Positions 1-11,684 of a stretch of 64,000 bases of DNA are shown one piece after another; the first letter of the stretch is position 1, and every line of letters starts with the position of its first letter. The notes under the pieces are model-generated. The model saw only the letters and a program-made list of their open reading frames with translations. It was not told the origin of the DNA and did no database searches. Both the position numbers and the translations under genes were made by a program. Source of the stretch: Cladochytrium replicatum. Taxonomy: Eukaryota > Chytridiomycota > Chytridiomycetes > Cladochytriales > Cladochytriaceae. The DNA lies in contig JAHLKD010000006.1 of assembly GCA_025526935.1 (NCBI GenBank), forward strand, positions 529,001 through 593,000, in the 5' to 3' direction.

Positions 1-265
1 TTGTCTCCAGAATCCGTGCAAACCAAGGTCATGGGTGAAACGTCACTGTCGAAGAGTTCACTAATGATCCACTCGCTCTCACTTCGACTCACATCAACTG
101 CGCAAAATTCAGGCTCTCGCCATAGCGCCTACAGATCACTTTTCCCAGCTCGCCTAATCCTCCAATATCAGCAGGACTGCCATCTTTGTTCTGCGATGGT
201 GTTGATATCAGTGCAAGGATGCCAGGCAGATCACGGGGTTCTGCTCTTCGGATATGGAGCTGCAT
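1..265 (-). CDS. 5' part of an uncharacterised protein with a GNAT-like N-terminus (runs off the left edge)
   Basis: On the minus strand an ATG at 265 opens a frame beginning MQLHIRRAEPRDLPGILALI. This is the beta-strand/helix pattern (xIRxAxxxDxxxIxxLI) that starts many GCN5-type acetyltransferases. A second open minus frame covers about 125-1 and reads like a continuation (EWIISELFDSDVSPMTLVCT), so at least one short intron must join the two. I could not fix its borders: the best acceptors lie near 145-165. CFAP61-type flagellar proteins start with a similar segment and are an alternative. The gene diverges from the TPR-like gene starting at 399, leaving a 133-bp shared upstream region. Nothing catalytic is visible because the gene continues outside the window. 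Confidence 0.35.
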
Positions 266-398
266 TTTACAACGTTAGTGAAGTAACGATTTAGAAAGCT
301 TGGACTTCAAGTTAGCGGATCCAACTTCTTTGCAAATGCCCAATCACAATCGGTGCTCCAATTTTCATCACACCTGACATCAGAACCGCGTTCATTTA

Positions 399-2475
399 AT
401 GATGAACAATTCATCATTCGATGACTTTGCATTCCTCGATGAAGACCCTGCTCCCAACTCTGAAGAACAACGCTCAGACGATGACTTAGCTCACGAGGAT
501 GAACCGAACGTGCATCAACACATAGAGCCCTCGGAAAACCGTGATAAAAACAGTGAAGATCCACTCGAAGACCCGAACAAAACAGAGCTCGCAGCTAGAG
601 AGGATGCAGACTTTCCCCTTCTCATCGCTCCCACTCATTCCGTGGGCGACTTCGAGTTTGATTGCCAGCTTGAGTCTCATTCATATCCGGATGAAGCACG
701 ATCACTCATTAAACAAGGAGAGCTCGTGGTGGTTCGTGATGGTGAGAGAGACACGAAGGAAATCCCTCAACGCCCGGATCAGCAGCAAGACGCTCCACAG
801 CTGGAGACTGAAGGTGCAGAATCAGGGAAATCAATACCACGCAAAAGCAAAAGCCGAAGATCCTTTGCCAAATTTTCTCACGTCGTTCAAAACTCGGCCC
901 AAAACTCCGTTCTACAGAACTCAAAACTCACAAAGATCGCACCATCCATCGCTGGAGCGGCAGCTTATTCAGATCCGGATGAGCAAACAGCAGCAATATT
1001 TGAAAAAACACCAGAGGACGATGACGGTACAAACAGGGCACTTGTAGTTATCAACGAGCTGATCCTGAAAGCCGGACGAACTTCTCCCATCGAGCCATAC
1101 CTCCGAACACGCACTTTTTTTCTCTCAATGCAAAATGTTTGCAGGATCCGATGCAGAATCCTTGCTCTGTGCAAACTTGATTTTGACTCGAAATCGTCGT
1201 CGAAGGCAAAGCAGCGATTATATGATGCACACATCCGACTTTGCGAAGCTTATACTCGGGCAGATATGACCGAAATGGCGATAAAACACTGTGCGGGTCT
1301 GCTGGACAAAGATTTGGATGGAAGAGCACATCTTTTTCTCGGAATCAGCCTTTTGAAGCAGCACAGGTACTGTCCTTTCGATGTGACTGTCTCACCAAAG
1401 GATAACGTCTGTACAGGTTGTCGTCGGCATTTGATACAATTCAAATTGCTCTTTCTAAAGGGAAATTGAATCCAAATCTCAATGGCTTCAGTTTTCGTCA
1501 AATGCAATCATGCAACGTAGCAATCATGGAGGAACAAGGAAAGCTAACAGAAGCCATCCGTTCACAAGAGCAGGTATCTTCTATCCATTTTTGGGAGCTA
1601 AACTCCTGAGCTTTTCCTAAAAAGGTTTTGGAGGTCCTTCGTGCCGCAAAACCGTGTGAATTTTTGAAGCAGGAGAAGATCATCGCTCTTCAAGTTGCAG
1701 CAAGGGTACGTTAAGTAGCGAAGCACAAAGTTCTTTTCTAACCTTAAATAATCAGCTCTATTACAAAATCGGGAAAATGAGCACCGGACTTGCGCTGCTA
1801 CGTGAGGCGCTGGAGCTGCTCGAAGTTGTTGGAGATGAGAACGAAACAGCAATCAAAGCGTCAATCATGGCAGACGCGGCAAAGCATGCAATGACAGACG
1901 ACCCCGAAGGCGCTCTGGGATATGCCAGTGATGCATGCTCACTCTTTGAGCATCTTTGGCCAGGTGATTACAGTGACAACAGCTTCGAACTAAAAACGCT
2001 TGTTTGTGGTCACATTTTGAACATGAAGGTAGGAGCATACTGCTATTCTGACATATAAATGTTTATGCATTCACCTCAGAAGCTATTGTGGAAGATCCAC
2101 TTCAAAAGCAGAGAGCTCCCCCTCGCTTGGGAAACTGGAATGCAGATGCTTACATACGCGGAACAAGTGTACGCCGACGGGGACCAGGCACTAGCAGATT
2201 GCAGAGACTGCATTATTTTTGTCCTCGAGCAGAGTCCAGGAGTGGCCAAAAGCGGGTCGCCTTTGCTCAGAGATCTCTTGAAGAGACGCGGACAATCTGC
2301 GAAGACTCGGAAAAAGTCCACTGTGCCAGTGCAAGAGCCCACGCAAACAGGGGAGAAAAGATCATCGAGTTCTAAAACGGCAACCCCACCTCCAAACTCA
2401 GGAACGACAAGACATTCACATGCTCCTTCCCAAGATCAAGTGAGCGTGGGAAGGCAAACTTCGGAGCTGGAATGA
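399..2475 (+). CDS. TPR-like helical-repeat protein of unknown function
   Basis: Five exons (399-1366, 1417-1573, 1625-1705, 1756-2028, 2080-2475) join in phase to about 624 residues. All four introns are about 50 bp with GT-AG ends. The first about 200 residues are acidic, rich in Ser/Glu/Asp and probably disordered. From about residue 210 onward the chain is helical with TPR spacing (AYTRADMTEMAIKHCAGLL, then LYYKIGKMSTGLALLREALE). The last about 70 residues are basic, Ser/Thr/Pro-rich and probably disordered. I recognise no specific family. The helical repeats suggest a scaffold or adaptor role, which is inference. The start at 399 is the first ATG of the frame, followed at once by a second Met. 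I saw no frameshift or missing segment. Confidence 0.7.
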
Positions 2476-2542
2476 AATTTAAGCCGTTGTGTATTTGAGA
2501 ACATGATTTATTTGTAGGGGTGGTTGATTCCAGCTTCCCTAC

Positions 2543-3230
2543 TTATGCAGAGCTGCCCTTACGACCACCTGGTGGAGTTTGTAGCCACTGCTTTGGGAAT
2601 TCCAATATGGCAACGGTGGGACGAAGGTGGCTGAAGTCGAGCAACACGTCCATAAACGCGTCTAAAGTTTGATCCTCCTTGTGAGAGAACGCTTGGAAGA
2701 CTTCCTTTTTGCTGGCCTTCAGGTATCCTTTGCCTGATTCAAACACAACCGTGTGGTTCCGTGGTTATAGAGGTCCCGGGCGATAAGGAGGAACTTGCGA
2801 GATTGTGCAGCATTTAGCTCTGTCAGATTTACGACACAAACATGTAGCCGCGCACTCGTTGAGGTTGGTGGTATTATTCAATCCGACAATCACTTTTCGT
2901 TGTTCTTCATTGATTCCTTGTTTACTTGTTTTGTTTGTTGGTTGTTTGGCTAGTTTGGGCATACTGGAGGTTTTGGACTGTTCTTGTTTTGGAACCGTTA
3001 TTTTGATCAGTGGTCGTTAAAGGCCAGCTGATATCCTTCAATATACTTATCTGTGATAGAAGAATTTTGGCACCAGCGCTACAAGAACCACCTACGATAC
3101 TTACGAGGAGAGCACACGAAGTACGTAGTGGCAAGGTGGGCAGAATATTTTGACTCGGGGTTCAGTTTGGTATCAGTTAAATTGATTACAAACCTGCTGT
3201 CCCAAACTTGAAGTTGGTCTAAAAACTAAG
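2543..3230 (-). pseudogene. Damaged or unresolved minus-strand coding region, weakly like mitochondrial ribosomal protein mS35
   Basis: Three protein-like minus-strand segments occur here but do not join cleanly. Nearest the promoter side, about 3225-3010 reads as good coding sequence (WDSRFVINLTDTKLNPESKY) across a normal-looking 52-bp intron and stops at about 3008. A second segment, about 2880-2730 (NLTELNAAQSRKFLLIARDL), fits the strand-helix pattern of the mS35 core. A third, 2743-2543 (TVVFESGKGYLKASKKEVFQ), would be its continuation but lies in another frame with no usable splice site between them. Above 3230 the frame of the first segment continues behind an in-frame TAG. Either this is a decayed gene or the exons are beyond what I can place. 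The mS35 resemblance is weak. Confidence 0.3.
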
Positions 3231-3240
3231 CTACGCCATT

Positions 3241-4221
3241 TCCATTTATTCGGAATAAATATCGTTCATAGTTATTTATTTCTGGAAAAGAGAATGCGAT
3301 GAGCACCACTTGGCTTTTGGAAGGAATGTTCAGGTTTGCAAGGGAGAACCTTCAAATGCTTCAGGGCCGTCGCTCATTCCCTTCCGGCTATGCGTCCACC
3401 GAGTTTTCCCGGTTCGACCTTTTTCTCACTTTGGATCGCGGGTACGGCTGGACTGTTGCCTGTCGGCAGAAGGCCTCAGTGTTGAGATGGAAGAAGGAGG
3501 AAGACAATGGAAGATTATCTGTGTGGCACTTTCGCTACTCGGGCACAGCAACTGTTAACTTCATTATTATTTGTTTAGTCATTGTTTTATTGTTATGCGA
3601 AGTTGTTGTCCTTGCTTGTCCTGCCTTGGGATGTCTCGGTTGTCTTTAGAGTTGTTTTTGTACCTTTCCTATAAAGGGGAACTTTTCTCTGAATACAATC
3701 GGTGGTGAAAAACAAACGTATTGAGTCTCCGGTCTGAAGCATCCTTCAATGGATTTCGAGCAGCAAACAAACAAGCATCACCCTACAGGTACGACATAAC
3801 CTGCTCAGCACTCAGCTGACTATCAGCTGGCTATGGGTCAGAGGACGTATCTCATCTTTATTGCTCTTACACTTCTTCTCCTCGCCGCGTACGTTGCAAT
3901 TTCAAGGTAGAGGATCTTGCTCCGCTTGTTTAAACTACAACATTTAAATCACAATTAATTTTTTAAACGCACATTCACTATTCACTCTAACGAAGACGTT
4001 AATCTTGGATCCTTGACAGGAGTTGGTAGTGCGTTGTTTTCCGGCTCTATTCTCTCCGGGACTAGTGCATCATTAATATCGCATGTACATATTGTACTTT
4101 TGGGTTTGGCTCATTGCTGTTATTTTTTGAATGTCGATTTTTGTTGTTTTTTCAAAATATTTAAGCCTGTAATCGCCACCCACGTGTCTCACAGCTTTTC
4201 TGTATCAAACATTTTGACAAA
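3241..4221. other. Gene-poor stretch upstream of RRB1 with only doubtful ORFs
   Basis: No recognisable gene. A 116-codon plus ORF at 3299-3649 ends in a hydrophobic stretch but resembles nothing I know. A tiny ORF at 3833-3910 would encode about 25 residues that are almost all transmembrane (MGQRTYLIFIALTLLLLAAY) and is followed by a plausible intron, after which it stops within a few codons. It could be a micro-membrane protein or chance. The stretch 4080-4220 is T-rich and probably forms the RRB1 upstream region. I see no repeat or mobile-element structure. Confidence 0.4.
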
Positions 4222-6187
4222 ATGTTGAAGAATCCAAAGAGAACAAGACCGCAAGATGAGGTTGCGGATGCGACAATGGAGGATGTTCCTCCAGCTGACG
4301 GACGAGCTGTTAAAGGTTTCAGAGAACCAATACAGCAAGAATCAACCGAAATGGGCGATTTCGAGGACCTATGGGAAGACGAAGAAGTTGGGGATGACGA
4401 TGAAGGCGAGGTACATATTGAGCAAAATAGTGACGATGAAGGTGTGTGCGTGCACCAAGTGCTATTTTCATGGCTTGTATGCTCATATCATGCTTTCTTA
4501 GCGATGGAAGTCGAACAAGAGGCAGACGAGGAACCCTCGGCGAAGGTATGACTGATCAAAAAACCTAATATAAGTTTCTATGCTGTCTGATCCACAAGCT
4601 CCTTCGTTAGACATACATCCCCGGCCAAGAACTTGAAGAAGGAGAAGAGCTGGTTGTCGACAACAGCACCTATGAGATGCTCCATTCCATGGACGTCGAA
4701 TGGCCATGTCTCAGTTTCGAAATCTTGAGGGACAACCTTGGTGCGGATCGGAAGCATTTCCCACACACAACATACATTGTTGCCGGAACACAAGCTGAGC
4801 GAAGAAAAGACAACAAGATTTATGTGATGAAAGTGTCACAGCTTCATCGCACCAAGACAGACGATGGTAAGGTTTCGCTTTTCGATTGTCGCTTTAGCTG
4901 TAACAGATCCACTCCTCAGATGACGAAGAGGACGATAACGACGAGGATCTCGACGAAGATCCCATTCTCGAACACAAGGCAATAGCACACGACGGCGGAA
5001 TCAATAGGATCAGGGTATGCATAACAGTGCGTTGTCGATGTTACCAAGCTTACATCATTTCAAGGCGATGCACCTCACAGAAAAGCACATCGTTGCCACA
5101 TGGGCCGAGACAAATAAGGTTCACATTTGGGATATAACACTACACGTCAGCTCCCTGGACAGCACCACCCCACCACCAAGCACACGCCCTTTATTCTCCA
5201 TCGACAGGCATAAGGACGAAGGGTTTGCACTCGATTGGTCACCAGTGCATGCCGGAAAGGTCCTAACCGGCGGCAACGACAAGCAAATTTTCTTTACACA
5301 AGCAAACTCAGCGGGCACCTTCACCACCGACGCACAGCCATTCACAGGCCACAAAGGAAGTGTCGAGGATATTCAGTGGTCACCGTACGGAGAAGACACG
5401 TTCGTTTCAGCTTCTTCAGATCAAACAATCAGGGTTTGGGACTTGCGGCAAAGTAGGAAGAAGGGTCCAATGCTTACTGTCAAAGCACACGACTCTGACG
5501 TTAATGTATTGAGCTGGAATCGGTATGTATTGAAAGCCCGCATCCTTTTTACTGTTTTGCATTCTCCACGCTCGTCGATCTCTTGCTGCCGAAGTCGTTT
5601 TTTGTACCTTCGTGCTTTAGCCAGATCCAGAGCAAAATGAAAGACAGCCTTCTCCACGCTGCATGTGCACGGTATCGTCGCTATGTCGCACTATTTTAGG
5701 CTCGACAATTTGTTTTTAGGTTTTGTTGGTTTCCAATTCGCAGGATCTAATCCATGATCTGAAATCTAGAACGAACCAACAGCTCCTGGCCTCTGGATCC
5801 GATAGCGGTGTGTTCAGTATTTGGGATCTCCGTGTACTTGCATCTGCGAAAGATCCAACACAAATCGCACCAGCTGCGTCATTCGAATGGCACACCAAAC
5901 CGATCACATCTATCGAGTGGGCACCACACGATGTATCTGTGTTGGCAGTCTCAGGAGCCGACGATCAGCTAACATTGTGGGATCTTTCGTTGGAGCGCGA
6001 TGCAGAGGAGCAAGGCACAATGCTGACGGGAGCAGACGATGTTGAAGTAAAAGTACCCGCTCAGCTCTTGTTCATACACCAGGGACAAAAGCAGATCAAG
6101 GAAGCGCACTGGCACCGGCAGATTCCAGGGATGCTAGTATCTACGGCGGAGACGGGCTTCAACCTCTTTAAGACCATCAACTCTTGA
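4222..6187 (+). CDS. RRB1: Glutamate-rich WD-repeat ribosome assembly chaperone (RRB1/GRWD1)
   Basis: Six exons (4222-4441, 4502-4545, 4611-4866, 4920-5014, 5065-5522, 5770-6187) give about 496 residues, the usual size for the family. The N-terminus is acidic (ESTEMGDFEDLWEDEEVGDD). The CAF1C/H4-binding-like segment follows (NSTYEMLHSMDVEWPCLSFE), then an internal acidic loop, then WD40 blades including EDIQWSPYGEDTFVSASSDQ and LLASGSDSGVFSIWDLR. The end is the typical WHRQIPGMLVSTAETGFNLF. RRB1 in yeast and GRWD1 in animals bind free ribosomal protein L3 (uL3) and deliver it to nucleolar pre-60S particles; that is family knowledge. The last intron (5523-5769, 247 bp) is much longer than the others. 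The gene converges on the YAR1-like gene with a 163-bp gap. Confidence 0.93.
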
Positions 6188-6350
6188 AATACCACACCTG
6201 CCACACACAAAAAGATCACACAAGTCCTTCACACAACACTCTTTTCGTCCCAATCGCGGACATCCATCTATAATAGAGATTAATGCATGCATTGCGTATT
6301 TGAATTTCGCAACAAAAGATTAATAGAACGCAAAGCAAAAATGATATTTA

Positions 6351-6890
6351 CTATGATCCTCCGTTCAATTCTGCAGCCTGCAACTCATCTGCAACATCAT
6401 CAGGCTCCGCATCGGCGACCTGCTCCCGCTCATCATCCTCTGCAACCTCAAAGCTCTTCAACAAAATATTCGCAACCTCACGGTGCTCCTGTTGCTCCGC
6501 AACCGTCACCGCGCTCCTCCCCAACAAATTCTTCTGCGTCGCGTCCGCACCAGCAGCAAGTAGCACCTCGACAACCGCCATGTGTCCATTCACAGCCGCC
6601 CAATGCAACGCAGTTGAGTTGTCGGTGCTGTTGCCCATATTGACATCGCCGGGCGTCATGTGCTGGAGTAGGTACTTTACAATGTTGGTGTGCCCGTTTG
6701 CGGAGGCCATGTGGAGTGCCGTGTGGCCACTCTGGGATTTTCGGGTGAATAGGTCACGAAGGGTTACATGGAGTGACGGGGAGTCAGTTGAGATCTGGTG
6801 GGTTTCGAGATAGTGCGCAACGAGGGCTTGCATGTCGTCCAGCTCGCCATAGCGACTGCAGAGGACGAATTCGTCTGCGTCGAAATCCAT
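6351..6890 (-). CDS. YAR1: Ankyrin-repeat chaperone of ribosomal protein uS3 (YAR1-like)
   Basis: A single exon of 179 residues, close to the length of yeast Yar1 (200). It begins MDFDADEFVLCSRYGELDDM and carries ankyrin repeats with the canonical GHTALHMASANGHTNIVKYL and STALHWAAVNGHMAVVEVLL, a third degenerate repeat (NLLGRSAVTVAEQQEHREVA), and a C-terminal acidic tail. The open frame continues upstream of 6890, but the preceding residues are not family-like, so I start at the MDFDADEF methionine. Yar1 binds nascent uS3 (Rps3), keeps it soluble and is released in the nucleus. Assignment rests on size, repeat number and acidic tail; a generic ankyrin protein remains possible. Tail-to-tail with RRB1, also a dedicated ribosomal-protein chaperone. 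Confidence 0.75.
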   Translation of the reverse strand: MDFDADEFVLCSRYGELDDMQALVAHYLETHQISTDSPSLHVTLRDLFTRKSQSGHTALHMASANGHTNIVKYLLQHMTPGDVNMGNSTDNSTALHWAAVNGHMAVVEVLLAAGADATQKNLLGRSAVTVAEQQEHREVANILLKSFEVAEDDEREQVADAEPDDVADELQAAELNGGS

Positions 6891-7078
6891 GTTTTTGTTT
6901 CTGACAGGTTTGTGGCGCGGCAATGGTATGGGGCTTTTGACACTGGATAGAGAATAACTTTGGTATTTCAGCTCAGTGGTTAGTTTTAACATGTTAAGAA
7001 ACTTTATTCCGTTATTTTCTATCATCAATCCATCCCATCATCAGCATTAGCATTGTTTACGTCACGAAAATAGGCATA

Positions 7079-10000
7079 TCACTGGGTACTGTTGTTAGAT
7101 ATTGCAGTGTAATCTATAAGGAACAGATTAATGTTCTCTGTTGCCGTATGTAGATCCTGAACACAAACGTCAGTAAAACAGCAGAATTAGGGTAGAACAG
7201 CCTACCGAAATACGGTACAAATAAGAAGCTAGCATCGTCGTCTGCTCGGAAGACATGTATCCTTGGCACTTCTTTTGTACGAACGTGGGAACGATGACTT
7301 CGTGGAATCTCGACAGTTCAGCAGTGACCATACTGCTCAGGCATTGGATGATCTCCTCTCGAACGATTTCGTGCGATTTTCGAAGAAGTACATCGAACAG
7401 GAGCTCCATCATCGGCAGAAGGATGTTTGCTTGAAAGTACTCCTGTCAAATTTGGAAATTGTCAACGAGACGTTCCGTGAAACACTCCCGTCCAAACCTT
7501 CTGATAAAGAGCACATCTGGCCTGCAAAGTGTCGAGTGCATCTAAATCTTGCCGAATCACATCGATATTCGAGTAGTTGAACGATTGTGCCATGATCTTT
7601 GAGCAAAGGCAAGAATTAGCCTACAAGGAAACAATTAAGAACCTTTTCTTACCTGAATCAATGCCATTAGCTCAGGTTCATGGAGCTGAGAGGCTCGTGA
7701 TTTCCCAGAAAGCCTTTGGATGTTACTACCCAGGAAGTAAGTCATGTTGTTGAGGAGGATTTTGAAGATTAGCTGGTGAAAAGCAGCTCGGGCTGGATCA
7801 AGAACTGAGACCTGAAAGCCCGAGATAATTTAATCTGAGAAAGTGATCCCCACAAAACAAGCAATTACTTCGTTCGCGAAGACCCGTGGCTGTAACTCAG
7901 ATATGCAGTAGGAAATTATCCCGACCAGAAACTGATCGAAAGCTTTCGAACTGTCTTCGATGAGTAATGCCATCAAAAGAATAAAATTTCGTAGTGCTAC
8001 GATTTCAAAGGGGATTGATGGCTGTGTTTCGTTGAAAGAATGTGGGGTACCGTTCGCCTGACCAGGAACCTTCCCGCGTTTCTTTTCCTGACCACTGGCG
8101 TCCGAAATTGGACCTTTTTGCTGTGCCGACAAACACAATTTCACCAGTTCGTCCCCGCTCATAACGGACCAAAACAAGCGTAGCGCATCCAAAAGTTGAT
8201 TCATGCTGTCTCGAGCCACTTGCTTTGCCAGTGAACACACCAAGTTCGTAATGTACTCAAGAAGAATGGACATCATCTCTGGAAATAACATATATAAGCA
8301 AATTGAACACCACGTTACAATACAAAATAAACTCACCAAAGTCGTGCAGGTAAAGCGAGATCAGTTGGAAAGAAAGCGGAACGGCATGTTTCAAAGCGTT
8401 GTAGACAATCTCTCGAATGTTCGTCGCCTCTGCTTTTACTGCAACCATAATCGCAGACATTACTTCAAACCAGTGCTTCAATTGTGCTTTGACTTTGGGG
8501 AGGTAAACAGAGAATTGCGGTGGAACACGGACGCAACTCACCATCCCTCCTAACAGCTATGGTCGAGAATTCGGGCGATAGCACTACGCTGCGCATTGGT
8601 CCCAAGAATTGCTCACAGTATTGAGCGAATGCGACCGCTTGTGACTGAGAGAAACATTAAAGCAAATTTTATGAATGATGAACAAACAATCCATACGCAC
8701 CTCTGCATTAGCCTTATTCAACTGCTCTGCAAAAACGAGGAAGCGTGTTGCGGCCGAAACAACATTCTTCTTTGCGTCAACAGCGAGAGAAACCACAGTC
8801 GCATCAAACGAGTTGATGAAGCTGTGGAACTCCTCCAGATAGAGAAGATTTGGCCGTACAGTTGACGCAATGGAATTCAATAAACTTGACGCAAAGTAGG
8901 CAACACGTGCATTCTGCATTTGTTATTTTTGGTTCAGGATAGATAGCAAAGCTTCTGCAACAGATATGTATATACCTCGGATTTTAAGGCTTTCACGCTG
9001 AGAACGAATTCGGTGACAATGAGCTGTGCACATCGATCCGCATATTCGCCGCATGAGTAAAGCGTTGACAGCCAGTGGACACAGAGCGATAGCGTTTCGA
9101 ATATATTGACAGTCATCCGATCAATATCGCTACGTAGAACCAGCGGCATTGAAGGAGAAGAACGTTGGACTTCCATGAGACTGAGGAGATTGACAAACTT
9201 TTCGTTGAGATTGAGAATGTTTTGGAGATTGTTTGAGAAATCTGGTCCAGTAAAAAGATGCGATAATCGTCCAAGGATTTCAATTACTGTCGCTCCATCC
9301 TTTAGAGCTGAAATCGAATTTATCATTCAGTCAACCTTCCCATACTCCTTCGTCTTCCTTACAATGCGCAACCATCTTTGAGTCGACCGGATCGTTGGAG
9401 GACATAGATATCAGCATCCCAATATGACGATCAAGGTTTGAAACGACATAGTGAAGGACTTGCCCAGGAAACAGCTCTTCGACTTTGGCTGTTGCATCAC
9501 GTCAGCTTTCTCGTAATGTTCACCACAAGATTGTTACCAATAACATCAATTCCACCGTGTCGATATTTATCTAATTCCGAAAGAGCCTGGAGACATAGTT
9601 AGTACTCGATCACACGTGTTTGCAACAGCCTCCAACCTCATCCAAATCGGGCTCATCATTCAGTTCCCCTAAAGCCCTGTTCTCCGTAAATTGAATCATG
9701 CCAAGAGTCTCTCGCACTAATCCAAGCAGTCCATCGTGGTAGGCTTGCAAACTATAACCTTTGTCAGTTTGGAGTTGAATAAGCGATGTGAAGCAAGCCC
9801 ACTTCATCTCGTACTCGGATAGATTTACTCGTGAGTCATTCTTTCCTGCCAGCTTGTAATCGAGGAATGTCTCCCAAACTTGCAAACAGGCAAGGAACGC
9901 TTCTGGGGAGATCTTGAAAACGATTAGCACAATGTTATACCAAGGCAAGAGCCAGGCACACCTGATTGAACGTGTATTTGAAAAGAAGCTGCAGAAAATC

Positions 10001-11449
10001 TGCAATGGGGAATACGGTGATGTTTTCTAGTCGAGTAGAATGTTGCGCAACGAAGCAGTTCAGAAAGTCGATGAATTTCCGTTGATAACTTAAATATGGT
10101 CACCGATAGTTAGAAGTTTGCAAGAATATCAATAACCTCCTTACTCCTCGTCCAAATCATGCATTTGCTGTCCATTTGTTCCAGGAATGTCTTCAGTCAT
10201 CCAGCTCATCAGCTCGCAAATCCGTCTTGCAATAAGGAGAACGAATTCCACCATTGATGGTGGAACGAAATTGCGTGAAATTAGCTCGTTCAGGCAGGTC
10301 ATTGCTTTTGTGCCCAGCGCTACTGAATGTGGATCATTTAGTTGAGCGAAAAGTAACAGCGTTTCGACAACTGGGAACATTTGTTCGCCGGAGTTTCCGC
10401 TTGAATAGCTTTGAGGCCGTTTTATGTCCCCCGTCATCATGCTTGAAAATAGATGCTGCACAAGACCCAGGGACAAATCACACAACGTGTAATCCTCGGC
10501 ACTGAACTTCCCTCCGTGGGCTATTTGATCCGTAATTGGAGAGCTCCTACTTTCGCCCCTACGATTTCTGAACCCAGGGGACGGTGGAAGCGCACCATTC
10601 GTGGAGGGTGATACCCCGATGTTGGGAAGGAGGTCCAGCTGAGAAACCTTCACTGGAGAATGAAACCCCATTCCAACTGGATCTTCGACTGAACTCGCGA
10701 AGGGTCCGACTGGCGTCGCCGCCCGACAGCAGCGCTCGTAAATGCGGACTAATACCTCGTTCGCGAGCGACAGAATGAAATTTGCATGCTCCACCAAAAT
10801 CAATGTTCTCAGCTCTGATTTTTGTGCCGCGCTCATCGCATGGTTTGAGCCCGAGACCTCCTCAACGACAGTCTTCAGTATTGAAAGACATAATACCAAG
10901 TCGACATGCTGTAGCTGATACACGTCGTGCATGAACGAGGGCCAGCCCCGAGAGTACTCTCTGAGGCCAATCTCCACGACTACCTTCACTAGCTTGTTTC
11001 CATTGTAGCTCTCAAGCGTTCTGTATCGCGCTTTCATAAATTCCCACAAATAAAACTGGCATTGCATTCGATCTTCAGGCGTTCCAGTTCGACTGACGAG
11101 TTCCTTCAAAAATCGGTCAGCACTTTGTTCGTCTTGGAAGCCATTGAACCCCACGCTGGTGAACCAACCTCAAACACGGATAATGCGAAGAAACAGACGT
11201 ACGGAGATACATTTGGTCGTTCCAAAAGCTCCCGGCAGACAATCACCGTCTCTTTATGCCCTCTGAGAGTTACGAGTATATTCTCTGATCAAAGCACATA
11301 AGAGTTCATGCAAACACGAGTCAATCATACCAACCCAGTTCAGCTTTCCTCTCGTTGGCTGTGCTTCCAGCGTAGAACTCTTCAACGAGTGCAGCTATTT
11401 GGTCTGCCGACAGCTGTGGTGGGTTGCGGTGGTCATTTTGAGCAGACAT
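7079..11449 (-). CDS. XPO6: Exportin-6, importin-beta family nuclear exporter of actin-profilin
   Basis: A multi-exon minus gene of roughly 1,100 residues. The N-terminus (start 11449) has LVEEFYAGSTANERKAEL, matching the exportin-6 start. Next come the importin-N-like ALSVFE segment and FYLWEFMKARYRTLESYNGN with NKLVKVVVEIG, as in exportin-6. The junction between these segments works with a 65-bp intron that restores the frame to ALSVFEELVSRTGTPEDR. Long helical-repeat exons follow (10141-11110, 9610-10005, 8934-9326, 8584-8919, 8257-8544, 7830-8339). The C-terminus carries LLFDVLLRKSHEIVREEII and RFHEVIVPTFVQKK, as in animal exportin-6, and after one more intron ends at 7079. The family carries profilin-actin out of the nucleus with Ran-GTP. 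Same strand as YAR1, 189 bp upstream of it. Confidence 0.85.
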
Positions 11450-11684
11450 ATCATTGTCCGTGTGCCAAAGTAACGCGTAGCAAGCAAAGTGCAAACCGTT
11501 AAATATTTTTGGAGCTCGGCTCACACAGCTTTTAAACTTAACTGACCACCATGTACCGCTTGGTCAAAGCAATATCCACACAGCAAAAAACAGTCTCTGA
11601 TAATGCCAGACACAAGAGCGGAAGAAATTGGTGCAAAATAGAAACATAAAACGTAATGCCGTATCAGAGGGTCCCATCTACTGA

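Noticed and set aside
3405-3430. ggttcgacc resembling a tRNA T-loop (also near 35829)
   Set aside because: The flanking bases cannot form the T-stem and no acceptor or anticodon arm is present.
3299-3649. 116-codon plus ORF with hydrophobic C-terminus
   Set aside because: No similarity or splice context, and the hydrophobic end is a T-rich DNA effect.
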